Assembly (NCBI GenBank): GCA_019449555.1
Contig: JAGRPN010000109.1
Coordinates: forward strand, 1 to 38,990
Origin: Ramlibacter sp.
Lineage (GTDB): Bacteria; Pseudomonadota; Gammaproteobacteria; Burkholderiales; Burkholderiaceae_C
Reading direction: 5' to 3'
Length of the DNA: 38,990 nt
The translations under genes were made by a program, and so were the position numbers. This document shows positions 32,930 to 38,990 of this stretch, in pieces. The notes below the pieces were generated by a model, which was given only the letters and a program-made list of their open reading frames with translations, was not told the DNA's origin and searched no databases. How positions within the stretch are numbered: position 1 is the stretch's first letter; each line of letters opens with the position of its first letter.

Positions 32930-34966
32930 ATGACAATGCACTTCGAGTCGAGTCTCTCGCGCCTGCGGCGCTTCGCGGGTTCCTTCTGGCTGGCGGGCGC
33001 CTGCCTGGGCCTGGCCGCGGCGGCCGCAAACGCAGCCGACCAGGCGCCTGCGACAGCCCCCGCACTGGACAACGCGACCTGCCTCACCTGCCACGACGGC
33101 AGAAAAGGCAAACTGGAGGTGAAGGACGCCTCGGGCAAGCCGCACGAGCTGCATGCGGTCGCGCCGGACAAGTACGGACAGAGTGTGCATGCCATGATGC
33201 AGTGCGTCACCTGTCATGCGGACATCAAGGACAACGCCGAGAAGGGCAACGTCCATGCCAAGGACACCGCCCAGCCCCTCAAGAAGGTGGACTGCGCGGG
33301 CTGCCACGAAGACCTGTGGGAGCGCACCCAGAAGCACGGCCGCGCCGCCGACCGGCCCCGCCTGGGCGTGGTCGCCAAGAACATCGAGGCGTACCGAAAG
33401 TCTTTCCACGCCAAGCCGAGTTCGGAGGACAAGAACAAGCCCAACGCCGAGTGCAACGACTGCCACGACGTGCACAGCTTCAACGTTCCCGCGACCAAGA
33501 ACACCCCCGAATACACGCAGTGGCGCCTGAGCATTCCCACCCTGTGCGCCAAGTGCCATTCGGATCAGCTCGACGCCTACAAGACATCCGTGCACGCCGA
33601 GGAAAACAGCAAGAACATGCTCGCCCAGGCGGCAGTGTGCTCCGACTGCCACACCGCGCACTCGATCAGCAACACCTCAGGCAACCCCTTCAAGCTGACG
33701 GTCACCTCCAACTGCGGCGGCTGCCACGACGAGCAGTTCAAGACCTACAAGGACACTTTCCACGGCCGGATCACGACGCTGGGCTACAGCTACACGGCCA
33801 AATGCTTCGACTGCCATGGCAGCCACGAAATCAAGCGGGTGGACGACCCGCAATCCAAGGTCAGCACGGAAAACCGGATGAAGACCTGCCAGGCCTGCCA
33901 CAACGCCAAGAAAGGACTGCCGGACGTGCCGAAGGGCTTCGCCAGCTTCGAGCCGCACGGCAACCCGCACGACGTCCACCGGTATCCGCAAATCTGGGCC
34001 GCGTTCCAGCTGATGACCGGCCTGCTGCTGGGCACGTTCGCGTTCTTCTGGCTGCACACGGCGCTGTGGTTCTATCGCGAATACAAGGAGCGCAAGGCGC
34101 GGGGCGGCGATGCGCACATCCGGCTCGACGAGGTGCCCGCCCGGCTGCACGACAAGCATATCCAGCGCTTCAGCCCGGTCTGGCGCGCCGCGCACCTGAT
34201 CTTCGCCATCAGCCTGATGGTGCTCACCCTGACCGGCATGCCCCTGTTCTATCCGGACGTTCCGTGGGCGCCCGCCATCATGCAGCTGCTGGGCGGGCCG
34301 AAGGTCGCGGGCATCATCCACCGCACGGCGGCGGTGATCTTCGCCGGTGTGTTCTTCTGGCACCTGATCTACATCACGATCCGGCTCGGGCGCAACTGGA
34401 GGACCTTCAAGCTGTTCGGCCCCAACTCGCTGGTGCCGGGCCTGCAGGACCTGAAGGACATCATCGCGATGTTCAAGTGGTTCTTCGGCAAGGCGCCGCG
34501 GCCGGTGTTCGATCGCTGGACGTATTGGGAGAAGTTCGACTACTGGGCACCGTTCTGGGGCGTCACGATCATCGGCGTCAGCGGCCTGGTCATGTGGCTG
34601 CCGGGTGTCTTCGGCGCCTTCCTGCCGGGCTGGATCTTCAACGTCGCGGCGATCTTCCACGGTGAAGAGGCGTTCCTGGCCGTGGTGTTCCTCTTCACGG
34701 TGCACTTCTTCAACAACCACTTCCGGCCCGACAAGTTCCCGGTCGAAGTCGTGATGTTCACCGGCACAATGTCGCTGGAGGAGTTCAAGAAGGACCATGG
34801 CGTGGAGTACCAGCGCATGGTTGACAGCGGCGAGCTGGAAAAGCACTTGGTCGAGCCGCCCTCGCGGGGGATGGTGAGGGCCTCCAAGGCGCTGGCATTC
34901 ACGTTGATCGCCATCGGCCTGACGCTGCTCACGCTGGTTGGCATCGGATTTTTCAGGGGCGGCTGA
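32930..34966 (+). CDS. CbcL-like fusion: nonaheme cytochrome c with C-terminal diheme cytochrome b
   Basis: This is a 678-aa protein. A signal peptide ending near ANAADQ is followed by nine CXXCH motifs at about residues 51, 92, 122, 175, 206, 237, 262, 292 and 320. Then come six membrane helices with conserved His residues (FSPVWRAAHLIFAISLMVL, AGIIHRTAAVIFAGVFFWHL, FLFTVHFFNNHF) of the FdnI/HydC cytochrome b type. The same architecture, nine c hemes plus a diheme b domain, is known from CbcL, a Geobacter inner-membrane quinol oxidoreductase used for low-potential Fe(III) reduction. A tetrathionate- or thiosulfate-linked role is an alternative. The ATG at 32930 has only a weak site (GGAAAAA); an ATG two codons later is equally possible. 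Confidence 0.85.
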   Translation: MTMHFESSLSRLRRFAGSFWLAGACLGLAAAAANAADQAPATAPALDNATCLTCHDGRKGKLEVKDASGKPHELHAVAPDKYGQSVHAMMQCVTCHADIKDNAEKGNVHAKDTAQPLKKVDCAGCHEDLWERTQKHGRAADRPRLGVVAKNIEAYRKSFHAKPSSEDKNKPNAECNDCHDVHSFNVPATKNTPEYTQWRLSIPTLCAKCHSDQLDAYKTSVHAEENSKNMLAQAAVCSDCHTAHSISNTSGNPFKLTVTSNCGGCHDEQFKTYKDTFHGRITTLGYSYTAKCFDCHGSHEIKRVDDPQSKVSTENRMKTCQACHNAKKGLPDVPKGFASFEPHGNPHDVHRYPQIWAAFQLMTGLLLGTFAFFWLHTALWFYREYKERKARGGDAHIRLDEVPARLHDKHIQRFSPVWRAAHLIFAISLMVLTLTGMPLFYPDVPWAPAIMQLLGGPKVAGIIHRTAAVIFAGVFFWHLIYITIRLGRNWRTFKLFGPNSLVPGLQDLKDIIAMFKWFFGKAPRPVFDRWTYWEKFDYWAPFWGVTIIGVSGLVMWLPGVFGAFLPGWIFNVAAIFHGEEAFLAVVFLFTVHFFNNHFRPDKFPVEVVMFTGTMSLEEFKKDHGVEYQRMVDSGELEKHLVEPPSRGMVRASKALAFTLIAIGLTLLTLVGIGFFRGG

Positions 34967-35063
34967 ACGCAGCCGTGAGGGAAGGGGCGGCGGCAAAGCG
35001 ACTCAATGCGCCAGGCTGCCGGTCATCGGAGTGGTGGTTCTGTTTTTTATTAGGAGACTTGCA

Positions 35064-35393
35064 ATGAAGTTACTTTTCACCTTGATGGCCGCCTGCGGGC
35101 TGATGGCCGCGTCCATTGCCCACGCCGAAGTCGACGCTGCTGCGGCGCAAGCGGCTGTGAAAGAAAGCGGCTGCTTGACCTGCCATGCAGTCGACAAGAA
35201 GAAGGTCGGCCCGGCCTTCAAGGATGTGGCCAAGAAATACAAGGGCAAGGCGGACGGCCCAGACCACCTGATCAAACAGGTCACCACGAAGCCGATCGTC
35301 GATGTGGCCGGAGAGAAAACGCCGCACAAGTCGCTCAAGAACACGGACCCGGCCGCCGTCAGCAATGTCGTGCAGTGGATCCTGTCCTTGTAA
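35064..35393 (+). CDS. Class I-like small cytochrome c without Met in the mature protein
   Basis: The 109-aa product has a signal peptide (MKLLFTLMAACGLMAASIAHA) and one CXXCH (CLTCH, residues 37-41) followed by VGPAFKDVAKKY, as in cytochrome c551/c552. The usual C-terminal Met ligand (in a PMPP-type segment) is absent: no Met occurs after the signal peptide. His88 in KTPHKSL, or His68, could be the sixth ligand. That would lower the heme potential relative to Met-ligated relatives (inference). A TAGGAGACTT ribosome site precedes the ATG. It lies 97 bp after the nonaheme gene and may be its electron acceptor. Confidence 0.85.
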   Translation: MKLLFTLMAACGLMAASIAHAEVDAAAAQAAVKESGCLTCHAVDKKKVGPAFKDVAKKYKGKADGPDHLIKQVTTKPIVDVAGEKTPHKSLKNTDPAAVSNVVQWILSL

Positions 35394-35427
35394 TCGTTTC
35401 ACGATTCGATAAGAGCGGGTCGGGTTT

Positions 35428-35451
35428 CCAGCGCCTCTCGGCAGGCGCTGG
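35428..35451 (+). terminator. Strong hairpin after the small cytochrome gene
   Basis: CCAGCGCCT-CTCGGC-AGGCGCTGG is a perfect 9-bp stem 35 bp after the stop at 35393. There is no T-run, so it may be a Rho-aided terminator or a processing/stability element that separates expression of the small cytochrome from the following genes. Confidence 0.45.
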
Positions 35452-35523
35452 CCCGGCCGCGATCTGCGTGCGTGGCGTACGCAGGTCAATGTGCTGAGGC
35501 GTTGTTTTGTGGAGGAAGGGCGA

Positions 35524-36753
35524 ATGCCTTCTAGCATCTTTGCAAGGGTTCGACGGTGGGGCGCGCGCAGGCAGGCACTTCTTGCGCTGCTCGCGGGCAT
35601 CGCCGTCCTGCCGAATCTGAGCGCAGCGGCTGCGCCGGCCGGCGATGATCTACGGGCGGCATTTGCAACCCCCCAAGACATCGCGGAAGGCAAACGTGTG
35701 GCGCTGGCCTCGTGCGCCAGCTGCCATGCGCTGACCGGCATCGCGCTGGCAAGGGGAACGCCCCATATCGCGGGCCAGCGCCCCTCGTACCTGTACGCCG
35801 AGCTTCGCGTGTATCAGGCCGGCCGCCGCGGCAACACCCCGATGAATAACGCGGTCAAGTTCCTCAGCGACGATGCGCTGGTCAAGGTGGCCGCCTATTA
35901 CGCCAGCCTCGACCCCGCACCGCCCGCGGCGCCAGCTGCCAAGAAGGCGGTCAAGGCGGATCCGGTGAGTGCCGGCAAGGATGCCGCGGCCGGTTGCGCC
36001 GGCTGTCATGGCGACACCGGCATCAGCGACACGGCCGGGATGCCCAATCTCGTCGGCCTGGACGCGAAATACATCGTCGACGCCATTGGCGCCTACAAGA
36101 CCGGCCAGCGCAAACACGGGATGATGAAGACGCTGGTGTCGGCCCTGAGCGACGCCGAAATCAACAGCATCGCCTTGTTCTATGCTCTGCAGAAGCCCGG
36201 CAAGGCCAAGACGGAGGCGCCGGGGAACAAGGCGGCAGGCAAGGCGGCCGCCACGGCGTGCGCCGGATGTCATGGCCAGGGCGGCGTCAGCACCGGCACG
36301 GCGCCCAGCCTCGCCGGCCAGGATGCGCAGTACTTCTCCGGGGCGATGCAGGCCTACAAGACGGGGGCGAGAAACGACGCGGCCATGAAGGCGCCGGCCG
36401 CATCGCTGGACGACGCGGCCATCAAGGACCTGGCGGCCTACTTTGCCGACCAGGCGCCGCAGCCACCCAGGGTCAAGAAGCCCATGACGACCGAGGAAAT
36501 CGCCGATCGCTGCAATCGCTGCCATGGCGTGGACGGCAACAGCACCGACCCGCGCACGCCGGCGATCGCGGCGCAGCGCGCGGACTACCTGGATCCCGTG
36601 TTGCGTGCCTACCGCAAAGGCGACCGCAAGAGCACGGCGATGAGCGCGATGCTGGATGGAATGAGCGACGACGAAATCGCGGACCTTGCCGCCCATTACT
36701 CGCGCCAGAAGGCGCGCGGCGTGGTGTACGTGCCGGTGCCCACCAAGCCATAA
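35524..36753 (+). CDS. Tetra-domain cytochrome c (four c553/c4-type domains)
   Basis: The 409-aa periplasmic protein has a long signal peptide (RRQALLALLAGIAVLPNLSA) and four class I domains with CXXCH at about residues 64, 158, 246 and 330 (CASCH, CAGCH, CAGCH, CNRCH). Each is followed by a GQ-x-x-YL-type helix and a Met near (N/K/S)xxM that could be the axial ligand. The tandem arrangement looks like two fused cytochrome c4 units. The ATG at 35524 has GGAGGAAGGG upstream; a GTG at 35491 is less likely. It is separated from the membrane monoheme gene by 9 bp, so they are co-transcribed. Confidence 0.88.
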   Translation: MPSSIFARVRRWGARRQALLALLAGIAVLPNLSAAAAPAGDDLRAAFATPQDIAEGKRVALASCASCHALTGIALARGTPHIAGQRPSYLYAELRVYQAGRRGNTPMNNAVKFLSDDALVKVAAYYASLDPAPPAAPAAKKAVKADPVSAGKDAAAGCAGCHGDTGISDTAGMPNLVGLDAKYIVDAIGAYKTGQRKHGMMKTLVSALSDAEINSIALFYALQKPGKAKTEAPGNKAAGKAAATACAGCHGQGGVSTGTAPSLAGQDAQYFSGAMQAYKTGARNDAAMKAPAASLDDAAIKDLAAYFADQAPQPPRVKKPMTTEEIADRCNRCHGVDGNSTDPRTPAIAAQRADYLDPVLRAYRKGDRKSTAMSAMLDGMSDDEIADLAAHYSRQKARGVVYVPVPTKP

Positions 36754-36762
36754 GGACACACG

Positions 36763-37599
36763 ATGTCAACCCCACCCATTGCCTTGCATACGCCTGTCCA
36801 GCCCGACAAGCACGAGAAAACCGTCATGAGCCAGCCCCAATTGCACCGACTCTACAACCATTATTCAGAGTTGCCCTTCAGCATGCGCATCCTCTACACG
36901 TGCGTTCTGTGCGTCATCGGGATGGCCTACCTGTTCGCGTTCATTTACCTGTTCCACACCTACTCGGGACGCGACGGGCAGGCTGGCCTCTCCTATGAGG
37001 ATCTCGTGATCGCCTATACGGGCAGCGGCAAGGGTTCGAAATTGGAGTCGGCGTTGCGCGGGCCCATGTCGACGATGTTGCCGGCTGACGAGGCAACAGC
37101 GCTGATCAAGTGGGCGCAGCAGGGCGCCGATCGCCCGACCTACGACACTTTCGTCGCTCCGTTGCTCGAAAAGCGCTGCGTGAGCTGCCACGACGGCAGC
37201 AACCCTCACCTGGTCAGCCTGGGCGGGTTCGACAACGTCAAGAAGGTCACCGACCAGGACAAGGGAACCGACATCTTCACGCTGGTCCGGGTCTCGCATA
37301 TCCACCTGTTCGGCATCGTCATGTTCCTGTTCGTGGTGGGGACGATCTTCGGCCATGCTTACGTACGCCCGCTCTGGATCAAATACGTGGCCATGGCCGC
37401 GCCGTTTGTCGCTTTGCTGATCGACGTCAGTTCCTGGTATCTGGTCAAGCTCTATCACCCGTTCGCTTACCTGACGATGGCCGGCGGCGCCATGCTGGGC
37501 CTGTCCTTCGGATTCATGTGGGTGGTGTCGATGTACCAGATGTGGATCGGGAAAACGCCAAAGGCAGTACTCGAGCGTGGCAGCGAAGCGATCGGATGA
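36763..37599 (+). CDS. Membrane protein with a single periplasmic c-type heme
   Basis: The 278-aa product has a cytoplasmic N-terminus, a first helix at about 42-65 (ILYTCVLCVIGMAYLFAFIY), a periplasmic segment with one CXXCH (CVSCH, residues 139-143, in LEKRCVSCHDGSNPHL), then three more helices at about 180-255. His179, His181, His198 and His232 lie in or at these helices and could ligate heme b, but I cannot confirm this. I do not recognise the family. An AAGGA site precedes the ATG at 36763. Lying between two tetraheme cytochrome genes, it may anchor them to the quinone pool or to an oxidase. Confidence 0.75.
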   Translation: MSTPPIALHTPVQPDKHEKTVMSQPQLHRLYNHYSELPFSMRILYTCVLCVIGMAYLFAFIYLFHTYSGRDGQAGLSYEDLVIAYTGSGKGSKLESALRGPMSTMLPADEATALIKWAQQGADRPTYDTFVAPLLEKRCVSCHDGSNPHLVSLGGFDNVKKVTDQDKGTDIFTLVRVSHIHLFGIVMFLFVVGTIFGHAYVRPLWIKYVAMAAPFVALLIDVSSWYLVKLYHPFAYLTMAGGAMLGLSFGFMWVVSMYQMWIGKTPKAVLERGSEAIG

Positions 37600-37684
37600 T
37601 CGCGCGCTCGCCGCCACCGAAGTTGTCCGGCACGAGAACAGCGCTGGATACCAGTTACAGACGAACCCACTTTCGAGATAGCCC

Positions 37685-38809
37685 ATGAAGAATTTATTGC
37701 CAGGTATTGTGCTGACGCTGCTGGCGCTGGCGGCGTGTACCGACAACGTTCAACCGGCTCCGAAGCCTGTCGCCACGGACATCGCAGCCGGCAAAGCCAT
37801 AGCCGAGCGTGACTGCAAGGCATGCCATGGGGTCAATGGCGGTGGCGTCGCGCCGGCCATTCCACACCTTGCGGCGCAGCGGGAAAGCTACCTGCTCGCA
37901 TCGTTGAAGGAATACAAGGATGGCAAGCGCTCGCATGCGGCGCTCAAGGACATGACGCAGCAGATGAGCGAGGCCGATCTGCGCAATGTGGCCGCGTATT
38001 TCGCCAGCCTGCCGCCCGTCGCCAATCCCACGGCGCAGGACATCAAGCACTCGTCGCCCTATGAGCAGGGCAAAGCGCACGCGGCCGACTGCGCGGGTTG
38101 CCACGGCGAGAATGGCAACGCCACGACCCCGGGTACACCCAGCCTGGCCGGCCAGCAGCCCCATTACCTCGTGGCGGCGATCCAGGAATACCACCGCGGC
38201 GACCGCAAGACCGGCTCGATGAGATCGCAACTGCGCGACGCGGACCGCCTCGAAGTGGAGAATCTGGCCCTGTTCTTCGCGGCGCAAACGCCGACCCAGC
38301 GCCCTGCGGCATCGCGTGGCGACGCCGTTGCCGGTGAGCCGCTCACCGCCATGTGCGGTGGTTGCCACGGCGCGCGCGGGGTGAGCAGCGATGCGGCTAC
38401 ACCCACCCTCGCCGGACAGGACGCGCAGTACCTGGTGAGTTCGATGAAGGCGTATCGCAAGACGCGCCAGAACTGGGGTATGCAGCGCTACGTGTCCGCG
38501 TTGAGCGACAAGGACATCGACAATATCGCGGCGTTTTACGTGGCGCAGAAGCCGCGGGCGGCCGATCAGGTGCCGAGCTCGACCCAGGAACTCGCGGCCA
38601 AATGCGATCGCTGCCACGACGCGGAGGGCAATGCCTCGATGGCGGCGCCGAAAATGCGCGGCCAGGACAAGGACTATCTCATCATGGCGATGCGGGCGTA
38701 TCGCGACGACAAGCGCGAAAGCTCGACGATGCACAGAATGAGCGGCGCCTACAGCAATGCGATCATAGAAAGCCTGGCGTCCTGGTACGCAAGCCAACCA
38801 GCGAAGTGA
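37685..38809 (+). CDS. Tetra-domain cytochrome c lipoprotein
   Basis: This 374-aa protein has a lipobox, LLALAAC with lipidated Cys18, so it is predicted to be a membrane-anchored lipoprotein. Four class I domains carry CXXCH at about residues 44, 136, 224 and 307 (CKACH, CAGCH, CGGCH, CDRCH), each with GQ/AAQ-x-x-YL helices and candidate Met ligands. It is related in architecture to the tetra-domain cytochrome at 35524-36753, suggesting duplication with different localisation. Asp at position 20 (CTD) might influence sorting, but this is uncertain. The gene starts 85 bp after the membrane monoheme gene on the same strand. Confidence 0.87.
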   Translation: MKNLLPGIVLTLLALAACTDNVQPAPKPVATDIAAGKAIAERDCKACHGVNGGGVAPAIPHLAAQRESYLLASLKEYKDGKRSHAALKDMTQQMSEADLRNVAAYFASLPPVANPTAQDIKHSSPYEQGKAHAADCAGCHGENGNATTPGTPSLAGQQPHYLVAAIQEYHRGDRKTGSMRSQLRDADRLEVENLALFFAAQTPTQRPAASRGDAVAGEPLTAMCGGCHGARGVSSDAATPTLAGQDAQYLVSSMKAYRKTRQNWGMQRYVSALSDKDIDNIAAFYVAQKPRAADQVPSSTQELAAKCDRCHDAEGNASMAAPKMRGQDKDYLIMAMRAYRDDKRESSTMHRMSGAYSNAIIESLASWYASQPAK

Positions 38810-38837
38810 GCGTCAAAAAGAGCGGCGCGGAGCGCTC

Positions 38838-38907
38838 GTAGGTGGGCACTCGCGCCCACCGATCGCCACGATCGGAGACGGCGGTGGGCAACAAGTGTCC
38901 ACCCTAC
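38838..38907. repeat. Palindromic intergenic repeat (GTGGGCA type)
   Basis: The outer arms GTAGGTGGGCAC (38838-38849) and GTGTCCACCCTAC (38895-38907) pair with one bulge and one mismatch. Inside, GGTGGGC/GCCCACC form a 7-bp hairpin, with a further GGTGGGC at 38883. It sits between the convergent cytochrome lipoprotein and a regulator gene, resembles REP-type elements, and could act as a bidirectional terminator. Confidence 0.5.
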
Positions 38908-38912
38908 AAGAG

Positions 38913-38990
38913 CTACCCCACGCCGCGGCGAGCCCCGCCGACCGCGAGCATCGCCGCCTCGACCCGGCTGCGCACATGCAGCTTCTCGAG
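38913..38990 (-). CDS. LuxR-family regulator, C-terminal 25 residues (partial)
   Basis: Reading the minus strand from the right edge gives LEKLHVRSRVEAAMLAVGGA and then RRGVG before TAG at 38915-38913. The KLHVRSRVEAAMLA segment is the final helix region of a NarL/LuxR HTH domain (typically NILRKLGVRSRVEAAL-like). The rest lies outside the window. It is probably another response regulator next to the cytochrome cluster. Confidence 0.75.
   Translation of the reverse strand, partial: LEKLHVRSRVEAAMLAVGGARRGVG

Noticed and set aside
32930-34966. Octaheme tetrathionate reductase or hydroxylamine oxidoreductase
   Set aside because: Heme count is nine, no CXXCK or catalytic Tyr/Lys motif is seen, and the C-terminal cytochrome b domain is not part of those enzymes.
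33677-34996. 439-aa minus-strand ORF opposite the CbcL-like gene
   Set aside because: It is a highly charged shadow with no conserved motif, while the opposite strand encodes nine CXXCH motifs and membrane helices.

Overview
The window reads as chromosomal DNA of a GC-rich betaproteobacterium, most likely a member of Burkholderiales. The evidence is the high GC third positions, Burkholderiales-style SerRS, IspH and CcmI proteins, abundant NarL/LuxR two-component pairs, and class I c-type cytochromes. Gene content suggests a facultative chemolithotroph or anaerobe that oxidises reduced sulfur compounds and runs a large c-type cytochrome network. Species cannot be fixed from the sequence alone.

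Left part (1-8153): sulfur metabolism. A truncated dsrA (siroheme sulfite reductase alpha subunit, probably reverse-acting) runs off the left edge. Divergent from it is a tight nine-gene operon (899-6247) that I do not recognise as a described system. In order it encodes a 71-aa protein, a Cas6/Cmx6-like CRISPR RNA endonuclease homologue without any CRISPR array or other cas gene, a DsrC homologue lacking both redox cysteines (RspA-like) and carrying an in-frame palindromic repeat, an unknown helical protein, a TauD-like dioxygenase, a fusion of a predicted HTH and coiled coil with a 2Fe-2S/FAD/NAD reductase, a LexA/S24-fold protein without catalytic Ser and Lys, a 72-aa protein and a Cys-rich 145-aa protein. 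Convergent to it is a tusA-dsrE2-yeeE sulfur-trafficking operon.

Middle part (8154-16181): small exported or hypothetical proteins and two NarL-type sensor/regulator pairs (one sensor has a MASE1 domain), with palindromic candidate operators. A tRNA-Ser(CGA) sits directly upstream of serS. Then come a PLP dehydratase, a MITE-like element (18708-19054) containing a second copy of the palindromic repeat found inside the dsrC homologue, ispH-fkpB, radC and a Smr-domain gene.

Right part (21983-38990): a complete system I cytochrome c maturation operon, ccmABCDEFGHI, in which all eight junctions are 4-bp stop/start overlaps. It is followed by a cytochrome region: a NapC/NirT-type tetraheme quinol dehydrogenase, a PAS-sensor/NarL-regulator pair, and a same-strand run encoding a nonaheme-c/diheme-b fusion resembling Geobacter CbcL, a small class I cytochrome with no Met in the mature protein, two tetra-domain cytochromes c (one a lipoprotein) and a membrane monoheme protein. 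Together these carry 23 CXXCH motifs. FNR/ANR-like palindromes lie upstream of ccmA and of the nonaheme gene, which suggests oxygen-responsive expression. The cluster looks like a quinol-to-periplasm (possibly extracellular) electron conduit with its heme-attachment machinery alongside. The window ends in the C-terminus of another LuxR-type regulator.
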